Shown piece by piece: positions 17,114 through 26,102 of a stretch of 64,000 nt of DNA (position 1 is its first letter; each line of letters begins with the position of its first letter). The DNA comes from Mycobacterium sp. Root265 (GTDB lineage: Bacteria; Actinomycetota; Actinomycetes; Mycobacteriales; Mycobacteriaceae): the NCBI RefSeq assembly GCF_001428895.1, contig NZ_LMJA01000031.1, forward strand, positions 563,010 to 627,009, written 5' to 3'. A model generated the notes under the pieces. The model had not been told where the DNA came from and searched no databases. It saw only the letters and a list, made by a program, of their open reading frames with translations. The position numbers and the translations under genes are program-made.

Positions 17114-17563
17114 ATGGGTACAGGACCCGGCAAGCACGCACGCAGGACTCCGCACACCACTGCGATCAGCCTGTCGATCTCATTCACGGTCGCATTCGCC
17201 GCCCTCGTGACGGCACTGATCATGCATGTGGCGGACTCCGCTGTCGCGGCACCGAGTCCCGAACCCGCACCGGTGGCCGTCACTCAGCCCGTCACCCAGG
17301 AGGGGCGGCTGATCGCGATCTCACCGGATTCACTCACCGCGCAGGGCCCCGACGGTGTCGCGCGCACCTACCGCGTGGATGATCAGACGCACGGGATCAC
17401 CGCCGCCGGGAGCCAAATGGGTGGCACCACAGAGAACTTCACCGTCAATGACGAAGTGTCCATCATCGGTGTGACGCGCGGCGGGGACAACGTCGCCACC
17501 ACCGTGGTGCACCGCGATGTCGCCAATCTCAACGGCCCGCCGATGGACGACGCACTGCCCTGA
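17114..17563 (+). CDS. Exported or membrane-anchored small protein, function unknown
   Basis: 149 residues. Basic N-terminus (MGTGPGKHARRTPH) followed by one hydrophobic stretch (about 18-46) with an Ala-rich end (DSAVAAPSPEP) that could be a signal peptidase site or an anchor. The rest is a small beta-rich domain (RLIAISPDSLTAQGPDG ... YRVDD ... FTVNDEVSIIG) similar in pattern to DUF5666/OB-like modules. A SigF-like promoter lies upstream. Product not recognised further. Confidence 0.65.
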   Translation: MGTGPGKHARRTPHTTAISLSISFTVAFAALVTALIMHVADSAVAAPSPEPAPVAVTQPVTQEGRLIAISPDSLTAQGPDGVARTYRVDDQTHGITAAGSQMGGTTENFTVNDEVSIIGVTRGGDNVATTVVHRDVANLNGPPMDDALP

Positions 17564-17572
17564 TCGGTCCGT

Positions 17573-19840
17573 TCAGTCGGCAGGATCTTCGACGGCTAGG
17601 CGCTCGACCAGCAGCGACATCCCGTGGTGCGCCGGCATCTCCACCGCGAAGCTGTGCAGATCGTCGACGTGCGCGATCTCTTTGCCGCTGAACATGTCCG
17701 AGACGACCGCGTCGGGCGGCAGGAATTCGGAACGCACCGTGCCGGCAATGTCGGCGTTGGCAAAGTTGAGCACCGTCAGTTGCAGCTGGTGCGGGTCGGC
17801 CAGTTGGTGAACCATGACCAGCATGCCGCGGTGCGACACCTCCGGAATGTCCACCTGGGTACTGGTCGCGATGCCGTAATGCGTTCGCACGGCGAGAATC
17901 GCCTGAAGCTGACGCAGGAAGCTGGCCTCGTTGGCCAGCTGATCCGGGATGGACCCGTACAGACTCTTACCGCGCGGCATCCCGGCGCTGGAGTGGGAGG
18001 CCTCGGGGTTCACACCCATGAGGTCGTGCGCGGCGCGGTGGATCCAGCGGGTGTCGCCGCCACGGAGCAGTTCACTGACGTCATCGGGCGGGAGTGTGAG
18101 CATGCCGCACAGGTCCCAACCGGACAGTGCGAACACGCCTGGCTGCAGCGCGTTGAACATCGCGAGCAGCAAATGTGCCCGCCGGATCGGGTCGATATCG
18201 GTGATCTGGTCGAGGTCGGAGATACCCAGCGTCGCGGCGATGACGGTCGCCGTGGTGCAGGCGATGCCGTTGGTGGTGAACACCAGGTTGTACGGGGCGC
18301 TGGGGCCGGTGAGCGCTTCGATCAGATCGGTGCGCACGCTGTGCCCGAGTTCCTCGCCGGTGACCTCGTGACCCTTGTACAGGTAGATGTCGTCGCGGTG
18401 ACCGGCTGACCAGTGCACGAGCTCGTAGGTCAGCTCGTCGTGGTTCTGCATGGCGTGCACCAGCGAGGCCGGATCGATCTCCGTTTCCAGCGTGGTGCGC
18501 AGCGTCAGCCGGAGGAACTCGGTGTCGGCGGTGGCCAGCGCGTGCTGATAGGCGGGCCTGTTGATGAAGTCATAGGACAGGTCGGGGCCGGCGATGCTGT
18601 TCTCGCGGATGTCGTCGATGGTGAGGTTCAGTTCCTGGAAGGTGAACCCGCCCAACTTGCGCACCATGCTGCCGATGAATTGGTTGGCCGCTTGGGACAG
18701 CGGGTGGCCCTCCGACCAGCCGACGTCGTCCTCGGAGGACTTCTCGGCGCCCAGGAATCCGTTGGCGTCCAGGCGCAGCCCGCCCGTACCGAGATCCGAC
18801 AGCGAATGCAGGGCATCGCCGATCACCAGTCGCATGCCGGCGAAGCTGGGATCGAGCCAGTTGATCGACGGCTGGCCATCCTTGAAGTAGTGCAGATAGA
18901 CCCAGCGCCGTTCGACACCGTCGACACCGACGATCGGGCGGGTCACGCTCCAGTTCGTTTCCTTGATGCCCTCGGCATAGAAGATGACGCGCTGCAGGCG
19001 GCCGATGATGTAGCCGGCCTTGTCGAGCCAATCCTCTGTCGCGGCATCGCAATTCACCGAGTCCGCGCCGTCGGGGACGTCGGGCAGATGCTCCCAGTCC
19101 CGGGGATCGATATCGACCATGTGGTAGATGCCCGGGTAGTCCGCGTACTTCATCTCGGCCAGCCGGAAGTCCGCGCCCTTGCCGGTGTGGCCGGGCACGA
19201 TGTCATCGATGATCGTGCCGCCGTACCAGTTGGCGGTACCGCACATCTGGCGGAACTCTTCCTCGGATCCGAAGGCGGGGTCGATCTGAGTGCTGATCCG
19301 GTCGAAGTGACCGTCGACGCTGGGGGTCAGTTGCCAGCCCGAGATGCCGCCGGCCCGTTTCACCGGGCCGGTGTGCACGGCTTGGATGCCGATCTCCGCA
19401 AAGGCCTTCCACAGTGTTTCATCGGCCATTGCCTTGAGGAACGACTCGTCGGACCGGGTGATCAGCGACAGCGGGTAGGCGGTGAACCACACCGACGCGG
19501 TCTCCACCGCGGTTCGGGGGTTGGGCCGGGCGAACGGGTTCTGCCACATCGAGCCCTGCCCGGAGAACTGCTGGCTGATCTCGTTGGCGTCGGCGAGCAT
19601 CGACTGCGACAGCAGCCACGACACGTAGGCCTCGTTCTCGCCGGTCGGCGGACCGTCCTGGGCGAGCGAGCGCCGCACGAACGGGGTGCGCACTCGGGGA
19701 CGGAAACGCAGGACCTTCGGGCGCGCCGGATGCAGGTGCTCGTCGAAGGTGATCTCCGCAGGCTCGTTGGCCTGGTCTTCGGAGCCGGACTCCGACGACT
19801 TGGCGGCAGATTGCGACGGCTCAGCCGCGTGTGACGACAT
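17573..19840 (-). CDS. treS: Trehalose synthase (maltose alpha-D-glucosyltransferase), Pseudomonas type
   Basis: 755 residues with GGGAGGAG before the ATG. After a disordered acidic leader (1-60) the sequence follows the Pseudomonas-type Tre[115 protein letters not shown] and [10 protein letters not shown]. The enzyme interconverts maltose and trehalose. This form differs from the usual mycobacterial TreS of about 600 residues that works with maltokinase; no maltokinase is adjacent. With glgX 8 kb away it suggests a link between glycogen breakdown and trehalose. Confidence 0.88.
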   Translation of the reverse strand: MSSHAAEPSQSAAKSSESGSEDQANEPAEITFDEHLHPARPKVLRFRPRVRTPFVRRSLAQDGPPTGENEAYVSWLLSQSMLADANEISQQFSGQGSMWQNPFARPNPRTAVETASVWFTAYPLSLITRSDESFLKAMADETLWKAFAEIGIQAVHTGPVKRAGGISGWQLTPSVDGHFDRISTQIDPAFGSEEEFRQMCGTANWYGGTIIDDIVPGHTGKGADFRLAEMKYADYPGIYHMVDIDPRDWEHLPDVPDGADSVNCDAATEDWLDKAGYIIGRLQRVIFYAEGIKETNWSVTRPIVGVDGVERRWVYLHYFKDGQPSINWLDPSFAGMRLVIGDALHSLSDLGTGGLRLDANGFLGAEKSSEDDVGWSEGHPLSQAANQFIGSMVRKLGGFTFQELNLTIDDIRENSIAGPDLSYDFINRPAYQHALATADTEFLRLTLRTTLETEIDPASLVHAMQNHDELTYELVHWSAGHRDDIYLYKGHEVTGEELGHSVRTDLIEALTGPSAPYNLVFTTNGIACTTATVIAATLGISDLDQITDIDPIRRAHLLLAMFNALQPGVFALSGWDLCGMLTLPPDDVSELLRGGDTRWIHRAAHDLMGVNPEASHSSAGMPRGKSLYGSIPDQLANEASFLRQLQAILAVRTHYGIATSTQVDIPEVSHRGMLVMVHQLADPHQLQLTVLNFANADIAGTVRSEFLPPDAVVSDMFSGKEIAHVDDLHSFAVEMPAHHGMSLLVERLAVEDPAD

Positions 19841-19953
19841 CTGACTCCTCCCAGGTCTCGCGCAGCCGCTGCCCCGCCGCCGTTGGTATTGCCGTTATGT
19901 CCTTCACGGAAACGTCCGCCCGACCAACGCTACAGAGAGTTACCGATCCTCGG

Positions 19954-20382
19954 TCAGTCGGCGACGTCGAATGCAGCGATGACCTTGCGTGGCGTGATGC
20001 GCACGACCAGCTCGCCGGGGACGCCGTTGCGCGCACCGTACTCGTCGGCACGCTGCTCCCCCATGTAGCGCGCCGCGATCCGGGTGGCGGTGCCACGCAG
20101 ATCCGGGTCGTCCTCGCTGAGCTCGGCGACGCCCTGCACCTGCACGAAGGAAAACGGCGGGTGCTCATCGTCGACGAGCAGCACCACGCGGGGATCACGT
20201 TGCAGAGCAAGACCTTTGGCGGTGTCTGCTCCGGTGTTGAACACCAGACGGCCGTCCTCCACCAGGAACCAGACCGGGGCGATCAAGGGGCGGCCGTCGG
20301 CGGCGACGTAGCCGAGCTTCCCGGTCCGGGTGCCCGCCGACAGAAATTCGATGACGTCCTCGCTCAGAGAATCAGTTGCCAT
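19954..20382 (-). CDS. PPOX-class F420-dependent oxidoreductase
   Basis: 142 residues from ATG 20382 (MATDSLSEDVIEFLSAGTRTGKLGYV). Split-barrel flavoprotein pattern: GRPLIAPVWFLVEDGRLVFNT, AKGLALQRDPRVVLLVDDE and PFSFVQVQGVAELSEDD. Matches the mycobacterial FDOR-B/PPOX group that binds F420 (some members bind FMN or heme). Substrate unknown; related enzymes reduce biliverdin, quinones or drugs. It diverges from the RsbW-like gene with a 97-nt gap. Confidence 0.82.
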   Translation of the reverse strand: MATDSLSEDVIEFLSAGTRTGKLGYVAADGRPLIAPVWFLVEDGRLVFNTGADTAKGLALQRDPRVVLLVDDEHPPFSFVQVQGVAELSEDDPDLRGTATRIAARYMGEQRADEYGARNGVPGELVVRITPRKVIAAFDVAD

Positions 20383-20479
20383 CGATCCATCATGCGCCCC
20401 GTCACGGTGAGCACGCCTTACGACGTTGTTAGCTGCATCACGAATGAACGTCGCGCAAACTGGGTAATGTGCTCGTGTC

Positions 20480-20962
20480 ATGGAAGATCGAGCAAAGCAG
20501 CGCGCGGCCTTCTCCCGAACCGGAGTCGGGGCCACGATGACGCATGCCGTGCAGATCCGCGATGACATCGCCGCCTGGCTCGCGCAGAGTCTGACGTTGG
20601 ACGCGGAGAAGACCAGCGACATCGTGCTCGCCGTCAACGAAGCACTGGCCAACGCCGCCGAACACGCCTATCTGAACTCGCCGAAGCCCGGGCCGATGCA
20701 TGTCCGCGCCGAGCACGATCCGGAGCTGGCCACGTTGACCGTGTGGGTCACCGACGAGGGTCGCTGGCACGTGAAGGATCCCTCGATGGCGCCGAATCCC
20801 GGTCGGGGCCGCGGCACGATGTTGATGCGTGCCCTCGCGGACCGCACCGCGGTCGACTCGACGACCACCGGCACCGAGGTGCGACTGCAGTGGGATCACA
20901 TCCGGGCCCGTCTGGATGCCGCCGCCCAGAAGGCGCAGGACGACGACCGACTTTTGGCCTGA
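20480..20962 (+). CDS. RsbW-like anti-sigma factor / serine kinase (HATPase)
   Basis: 160 residues. A single GHKL ATPase domain: N-box NEALANAAEHAY near residue 53, G1-like VWVTDEGRW, and G2-like GRGRGTMLMRALADR. Such stand-alone domains bind a sigma factor and phosphorylate an anti-anti-sigma factor. The ATP-binding residues (E, N, D, glycines) are present. Neither a sigma factor nor an antagonist is adjacent. Partnership with the RsbP-like phosphatase at 12590 is possible because that phosphatase would need a kinase of this type, but many paralogues usually exist in such genomes. Confidence 0.82.
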   Translation: MEDRAKQRAAFSRTGVGATMTHAVQIRDDIAAWLAQSLTLDAEKTSDIVLAVNEALANAAEHAYLNSPKPGPMHVRAEHDPELATLTVWVTDEGRWHVKDPSMAPNPGRGRGTMLMRALADRTAVDSTTTGTEVRLQWDHIRARLDAAAQKAQDDDRLLA

Positions 20963-20970
20963 ATGCAGCG

Positions 20971-22401
20971 TTAGTGCGTCGGCGTCCCACCGGCCGGCAG
21001 CGGCCTCGATGCGGTGAAGAACGCCAGCACAACCGCGACTGCGCCGATCAGGGCCGCGGTAACGAAGGCGGCATGCACGCCGGGCATGTCCGGTGCGCCC
21101 CCCGAGACGGACGCCTTGGCCATCACCGTGACGAACAACGCGGTACCCGCCGCGCCGGCGACCTGTTGCAGCGTCGTCATGATGGCGCTGCCGTGGGAGT
21201 ACAGCCGATCGGGCAGTGCGCTGAGCGCGTCGGTCATCAGCGGGGTGAACATCATCGACAGGCCCACCATCATGATCGTCTGCAGCACAACGAGTTCCCA
21301 GATCGGGGTGGCGGCCGACAGCATCGCGAACCCGCACAGCGACAGGAACAGCATGACCGAACCGGGCACGACAAGCCGTCGGGCACCGTGCCGGTCGTAC
21401 ACCCGCCCGACCAACGGCCCCGCCAGTCCCATCAGCAGACCTCCCGGCAGGCTGGTGAGGCCGGCCACCAGTGCGCTCTCGCCCAGCACGTCCTGCACGT
21501 AGAGCGGCACCATGATGATCGCGCCGAACAGCCCGGTGAACCCGATGACCACCAAACCCACCGACACCGAGAACCGCCGGTACGTGAACGGTCGCAGATC
21601 GAGGAACGCGCGGTCGTCGCGTTGCAACTGCAGTTGTCGCGCGCCGAACAGCACCATCGCGACCGCGCTGGCAGACAGCGGGACCCACGCCGGTACGGCC
21701 TGACCGCCCTGGCCGGACGCACCCAGTTCCGAGAGCCCGAACACCAAGCCCGCGAACGCGAACGCCGACAGGGGCACCGAGACGGGGTCGATCCGGGTGG
21801 GCTGTTCCCGCTCGTCGGGGACACGGAGCCACACCCATCCGGCGAGCAGCCCGAGCAAGGCGATGGGCAGCACGATCCAGAACATCCAGCGCCAGTTCAA
21901 CGAACCCAGAATGAATCCGGACAGGGTGGGCCCCACCGCCGGCGCGACAGCGATGACGATCGAGATCGTGCCCATGGTCTGACCCCGGCGTTCGGCGGGG
22001 ATCAGCTTCATCACCGTCGTCATCAGCAGCGGCACCATGACTGCGGTGCCGCAGGCCTGCACGATGCGGCCGCCCAGCAGCACGGCAAAACCCGGGGCCA
22101 GGGCGGAGACCAGGGTGCCCGCACAGAACAGTGACATCGAGGCCACGAAGATTGCCCGCACCGGGAAGCGCTGCAACAGCGAACCCGACATCGGGATCAC
22201 CACGGCCATGGTCAGCAGGAAGCCACTGGTCAGCCATTGCGCGGTGCGGGCGGCGATCTCCAGATCGACGATCAGCACCGGCAGCGCGACGCTCATGATC
22301 GTCTCGTTGAGGATCATCACGAATGCGGAGAACACCAGCAGAGCGATGATGACGCCTGCGCTCGGCGGTGCCTTCGGCTGGGCGGATGTTCGGATACTCA
22401 C
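20971..22401 (-). CDS. MFS drug:H+ antiporter, DHA2 family (14-TM EmrB/QacA type)
   Basis: 476 residues from GTG 22401 with GGGAGAG upstream. Many hydrophobic segments; motif C-like region GTISIVIAVAPAVGPTLSGFI, and motif A-like GPLVGRVYDRHGARRL between the two halves. N-terminal segment LNETIMSVALPVLIVDL is typical for DHA2 multidrug exporters. Convergent with the RsbW-like gene (8 nt gap) and divergent from the amino acid permease, with two short palindromes in the gap. Substrate unknown. Confidence 0.85.
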   Translation of the reverse strand: MSIRTSAQPKAPPSAGVIIALLVFSAFVMILNETIMSVALPVLIVDLEIAARTAQWLTSGFLLTMAVVIPMSGSLLQRFPVRAIFVASMSLFCAGTLVSALAPGFAVLLGGRIVQACGTAVMVPLLMTTVMKLIPAERRGQTMGTISIVIAVAPAVGPTLSGFILGSLNWRWMFWIVLPIALLGLLAGWVWLRVPDEREQPTRIDPVSVPLSAFAFAGLVFGLSELGASGQGGQAVPAWVPLSASAVAMVLFGARQLQLQRDDRAFLDLRPFTYRRFSVSVGLVVIGFTGLFGAIIMVPLYVQDVLGESALVAGLTSLPGGLLMGLAGPLVGRVYDRHGARRLVVPGSVMLFLSLCGFAMLSAATPIWELVVLQTIMMVGLSMMFTPLMTDALSALPDRLYSHGSAIMTTLQQVAGAAGTALFVTVMAKASVSGGAPDMPGVHAAFVTAALIGAVAVVLAFFTASRPLPAGGTPTH

Positions 22402-22420
22402 GCACTCTCCCTGGGTGTCT

Positions 22421-22451
22421 GCACTTTGGTTAGTGCGGCTACCCAGGGTAG
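22421..22451. promoter_or_regulatory. Two palindromes in the MFS/permease divergent gap
   Basis: GCACT-N6-AGTGC at 22421-22436 and CTACCC-A-GGGTAG at 22439-22451, both perfect, 20 nt upstream of the MFS start. Their position suits operator sites for a repressor of the exporter; no regulator gene is adjacent. Confidence 0.4.
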
Positions 22452-22560
22452 GCGCGACACGGTGGTCGGGAAAATCGAATATTCGGCTCGCGGTCGGCGT
22501 GCAATCGGTCGTCGCGGGGTACACCGCCTCATCACCGCATCGGTCGGCACGGAGGCAGGT

Positions 22561-23913
22561 ATGACGTCGGAGGCAGTAGCGCAGGCACCGGAGGGCGCGC
22601 CGCCCGAGGGCAAGCTCGCACGCAAGATCACCGGTCCGCTGCTCTTTCTTTTCATCCTCGGCGATGTGCTGGGCGCGGGGATCTACGCGTTGATGGGTGT
22701 ATTGGCCGGTGAGGTCGGCGGCGCGTTGTGGGCGCCGCTGCTGGCGGCGCTACTGCTGGCACTGCTGACGGCGGGGTCGTACGCCGAACTGGTGACCAAG
22801 TACCCGAAGGCCGGTGGCGCGGCGGTCTTCGCGGAGCGTGCTTTTCGGCGTCCGCTGGTGTCGTTCCTGGTGGGGTTCTGCATGCTGGCTGCCGGTGTGA
22901 CCAGCGCGGCGGGACTGGCCCTGGCCTTCGCCGGCGACTACCTCGCCACATTCATCGATGTACCGGCGGTGCCGGCCGCCATCGTGTTTCTCGGGCTCGT
23001 GGCTGCGCTCAACGCCCGCGGGATCAGCGAATCGATGAAAAGCAATGTGGTGCTGACCGTCATCGAGTTGACCGGCCTGCTTATCGTGATCGTCGCGGGT
23101 GCGGTGATGGTCGGCCGGGGCGGCGGCGACATCGGACGGGTGGTCGAGTTCCCCGCGGACTCGACCCCGGCGCTGGCCATCCTGGGCGGTGCGATCATCG
23201 CCTACTACTCGTTCGTGGGTTTCGAGACCTCGGCCAATGTCGTTGAGGAGATCCGCAATCCGAGCAAGATCTACCCCAGGGCACTGTTCGCGTCGCTGAT
23301 CACCGCAGGCGTCATCTACGTTCTTGTCGGCCTCGCGAGTGCCGCGGTGCTGTCCCCCGATGAATTGTCCCAGTCCAGCGGTCCACTGCTCGACGTCGTC
23401 TCGGCGTCCGGTCTTGGTGTGCCCGCGTGGGCGTTCAGCGCCATCGCCCTGGTGGCGGTGGCCAACGGCGCGCTGCTCACCATGATCATGTCCAGCCGGC
23501 TGGCCTTCGGCATGGCAGAGCACGGCCTCCTGCCACGGCAGTTGAGTTATGTTCTGCCGCAACGCCGCACACCGTGGGTCGCGATCGTGAGTACGACCGT
23601 GGTGGCGATGCTGCTCACCCTCGTCGGTGACCTGTCGACGCTGGCCGAGACGGTGGTCTTGCTGCTGTTGTTCGTGTTCATCTCGACCAACGTCGCGGTC
23701 CTGGTGTTGCGGCGTGACACCGTCGACCATCCGCACTTTCGGGTGTGGACCGCCGTGCCGGTACTGGGCGTGGCGTCATGCCTGCTGCTGTTGACCCAGC
23801 AGTCCGCGAAGGTCTGGCTGTTCGCGGCCATCCTGCTCGTGGTCGGTGCGGTGCTCTTCCTGGTGACCCGCCGCCTCCGCGCCTCTCAGGTGTTCAGCGA
23901 CCACACCGCGTAG
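22561..23913 (+). CDS. APC superfamily amino acid permease
   Basis: 450 residues from ATG 22561 (MTSEAVAQAPEGAPPEGKLA). About 12 hydrophobic segments. Family features: FLFILGDVLGAGIYALMG (TM1 unwound GxG region), AELVTKYPKAGGAAVF, YYSFVGFETSANVVEEIRNP (TM6 region), and PRALFASLIT. This pattern is common in APC transporters for neutral or cationic amino acids and amines. No regulator or catabolic gene adjoins it; its 3' end overlaps that of the TspO gene by 28 nt. Confidence 0.85.
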   Translation: MTSEAVAQAPEGAPPEGKLARKITGPLLFLFILGDVLGAGIYALMGVLAGEVGGALWAPLLAALLLALLTAGSYAELVTKYPKAGGAAVFAERAFRRPLVSFLVGFCMLAAGVTSAAGLALAFAGDYLATFIDVPAVPAAIVFLGLVAALNARGISESMKSNVVLTVIELTGLLIVIVAGAVMVGRGGGDIGRVVEFPADSTPALAILGGAIIAYYSFVGFETSANVVEEIRNPSKIYPRALFASLITAGVIYVLVGLASAAVLSPDELSQSSGPLLDVVSASGLGVPAWAFSAIALVAVANGALLTMIMSSRLAFGMAEHGLLPRQLSYVLPQRRTPWVAIVSTTVVAMLLTLVGDLSTLAETVVLLLLFVFISTNVAVLVLRRDTVDHPHFRVWTAVPVLGVASCLLLLTQQSAKVWLFAAILLVVGAVLFLVTRRLRASQVFSDHTA

Positions 23914-24386
23914 TTCAGTGCCGTCGCAAAAAGCACCCACCCGAGGTAGGGAATCAGCATCGCTGCGGCCACCCGGTTGACCTTCCAGAACAGCGCGATC
24001 GCGACGACGACGGCGATATCGAGAAGGACGATGTCGACCAGTGCCAGGCCGCGCCAACCGAGTCCGAAGAACAACGGTGACCAGACCAGGTTCAGCACGA
24101 GTTGCACGCCGTAGGCGATGATCGCCGGGTTGCTCCACTGCGGGCCCGCCCGCCAGACCAGCCAGGCCGCTACCGCCATCAGCACGTACAGGGCGGTCCA
24201 CACCGGGCCGAACAGGAACGACGTTGGGGCCCAATCGGGTTGGGTCAGCTTTCCGTAATCGGACGCGGCGTCGGCAGATGCGAGTCCGCCCAGAGTGGCG
24301 ACCAGGGCGACGGCGAGCAGCGAGACGACAAGTGCGGGAAAGTGTTGGGGTCGGCCTGTGGTCGTGGTCTCGGAGGTCATCGGCAT
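23886..24386 (-). CDS. tspO: TspO/MBR family membrane protein
   Basis: 166 residues from ATG 24386 (a second ATG two codons in is possible). Five hydrophobic segments and the TspO signatures: YGKLTQPDWAPTSFLFGPVW (between TM1 and TM2), TALYVLMAVAAWLVW, YGVQLVLNLVWSPLFFGL, and the Trp/Asn-containing last helix WVLFATALNYAVWSLN. TspO binds porphyrins and is linked to oxidative stress. Divergent from a MarR regulator 87 nt away, with a dyad between them, so MarR control is likely. Confidence 0.87.
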   Translation of the reverse strand: MPMTSETTTTGRPQHFPALVVSLLAVALVATLGGLASADAASDYGKLTQPDWAPTSFLFGPVWTALYVLMAVAAWLVWRAGPQWSNPAIIAYGVQLVLNLVWSPLFFGLGWRGLALVDIVLLDIAVVVAIALFWKVNRVAAAMLIPYLGWVLFATALNYAVWSLNT

Positions 24387-24417
24387 CCATTCTGCGGTCG
24401 GTGCTCTCCTATATTGT

Positions 24418-24429
24418 TCAGCCTGCTGA
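24418..24429. promoter_or_regulatory. MarR operator candidate (TCAGC-N2-GCTGA)
   Basis: Short perfect inverted repeat in an AT-richer patch between tspO and marR, 31 nt upstream of tspO and 44 nt before the MarR start. The flanks (ATTGT... and ...GTAAAT) are partly symmetric. Fits a MarR site controlling both genes. Confidence 0.45.
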
Positions 24430-24473
24430 GTAAATTGCAAATGGCGTACCTGCCGAACGAAGGAGCATCGCCG

Positions 24474-24911
24474 ATGGATGGCGTGGACCGATGGCCCACG
24501 GGCCGGCTGCTCTCGATGGCGGCCCGGCTCGTTGAGCAGTCCTGGGAGCACGTCCTGCGCGAGTACGACCTGTCCAGTGCGGGGTTGGTCGTCCTGCATG
24601 TGGTGGCGTCCGGTCCGGCCACCCAGCGCGAGATCGCCCAGGCCTGCCGGGTGACCGATCAGACCGCCAGTCGCACCATCGAACGGCTCGAACGCCTGGG
24701 GTACGTCAGCCGCCAGACCGATCCGCGCGATGAACGACGCAAATCGGTCACGGGCACATCAGCCGGTGTCCGGGTGTATGAGGCGTTGCTCGACCGCGAG
24801 CAGAACGACCCCGCCCTGATCGCTGCGATCGGGGACGACGAACCGGCGCTCCGCCGGCTGCTTCTCACCGTGATCCGAACGCAGCAGAGTCCGGGGCGTT
24901 CGATCACCTGA
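24474..24911 (+). CDS. MarR family transcriptional regulator
   Basis: 145 residues from ATG 24474, chosen because AAGGAG lies 8 nt upstream. Winged-helix elements: SSAGLVVLHVVASGPATQ, REIAQACRVTDQTASRTIERL (recognition helix) and the wing LGYVSRQTDPRDERRKSV. N- and C-terminal helices would form the dimer interface. MarR regulators commonly answer phenolic compounds or oxidants. Diverges from tspO; its stop overlaps the next minus-strand gene by 8 nt. Confidence 0.87.
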   Translation: MDGVDRWPTGRLLSMAARLVEQSWEHVLREYDLSSAGLVVLHVVASGPATQREIAQACRVTDQTASRTIERLERLGYVSRQTDPRDERRKSVTGTSAGVRVYEALLDREQNDPALIAAIGDDEPALRRLLLTVIRTQQSPGRSIT

Positions 24912-26037
24912 CGGCTGCGTGATACCGGTGGCGGGCAGCCAGCGCGAGTTCCATCTCGGCCAGCAGCGGGTCGAGGAACTCCTTACGGTACTCACCATCG
25001 CCGACGGCGCGCACGCTGACATACATGAAGGTCAATGCGCTCAGCAGTGCCGTGACGTGTAGGTGCGCGACGGATACGGGCAGGGTGAAGTCGAACCAGA
25101 CACTCTGGGCCGGAGCACCATTGGTGAGCTTGTCCGACACCGCGGGGTTCAGCACGATCAGGCCCATCGTGAAGAACACCGCCCCGGTGACGGCAGCGAG
25201 CAGCAGCATCTGTGTGATCTGCGAAATAATCACCACGAGAGCCAGATTCAGTCGCTCACTGAACCTCAGCGGCGGCGGCTCGGCGCGCTCTGCCAGGTCG
25301 GCGAACGGTGTTGCTGCAAGACCGGCCATCGTGCGCTCCGTCGTCGGCGCGGCCGTTACGGCGTCCAGCGCGTCGAGGATTCCCGAGACCAGGAAGGCCG
25401 CCGCGATCAGCGCCAAGAATCCTACGAGCAGGCTCATTCGAAGCGCGTCCAAGTCAGTGGCGATAGTCCAGACGAGGGTGTTGAAGAACACCAGGACCGT
25501 CAACAACACCACCGGAAGGGCGCGAACCATGAGGCGCCCTGCCGACCGCAGCTGAGTCAGCGTCACGCGTGCGGACCATCCGAGGATCGAGCCCACGCCG
25601 GTCCCGGTCGCGACCAGGATGAGCGCCACGATCACCAGGTTGGTGAAGGTGTCGGAGCCGGCGTCCAACCCGTCGTCTCCGTACCAGTCCGACGCCACCC
25701 CGACCGCGATGGCGACCACCGAAATGCACCACCGGCCCCGCCCGGCGGGCAGCCGCGAGGCGCTATAGCCCGCCAGCGCCGTTGCTACCGGAAGGCTCGC
25801 AAGTACAGCCAAGGCCAGCCATTGCGACGGTGACGGATCGGCGTCGATATCGATGTCTTCATCGCCCGACGCCACCGTCGCCACGAGGCTCAACACCATG
25901 AGTGCCGCCCACCCGACAAGAGCGGGTGCCGACCGGGGCACAATCTCCCGCCACCGGGCGCGCCTCGGCACGGCCGACGGGAGTCCGCGCCGCAGAAACC
26001 AGCGATCAGCTTCGTGCACCGCACGTGAATCCGGCAT
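24904..26037 (-). CDS. Multi-spanning membrane protein, function unknown
   Basis: 377 residues from ATG 26037 (MPDSRAVHEADRWFLRRGLP); 16 more codons are open upstream. About eight hydrophobic segments (for example VGWAALMVLSLVATV, VVLLTVLVFFNTLVWTI, LLVGFLALIAAAFLVSG, LLLAAVTGAVFFTMGLIVL). An extended loop is rich in Asp and Glu (DEDIDIDADPSPSQ). No enzymatic motif seen and no family recognised. The C-terminus is a soluble helix (FLDPLLAEMELALAARHRYH). Confidence 0.7.
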   Translation of the reverse strand: MPDSRAVHEADRWFLRRGLPSAVPRRARWREIVPRSAPALVGWAALMVLSLVATVASGDEDIDIDADPSPSQWLALAVLASLPVATALAGYSASRLPAGRGRWCISVVAIAVGVASDWYGDDGLDAGSDTFTNLVIVALILVATGTGVGSILGWSARVTLTQLRSAGRLMVRALPVVLLTVLVFFNTLVWTIATDLDALRMSLLVGFLALIAAAFLVSGILDALDAVTAAPTTERTMAGLAATPFADLAERAEPPPLRFSERLNLALVVIISQITQMLLLAAVTGAVFFTMGLIVLNPAVSDKLTNGAPAQSVWFDFTLPVSVAHLHVTALLSALTFMYVSVRAVGDGEYRKEFLDPLLAEMELALAARHRYHAAVR

Positions 26038-26102
26038 GGGTTCAAAACTAACCGGCCGGATCCCCATTACTGTTGAGGCGCCCACCGGAAGGACCTACGC
26101 GG

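Noticed and set aside
18413-19834. Antisense frame over treS
   Set aside because: No motif, no ribosome-binding site, fully inside a well-supported enzyme gene.
20438-22405. Long antisense-frame alternative over the MFS gene
   Set aside because: Arg/Gly-rich shadow; the MFS frame has membrane segments and a ribosome-binding site.
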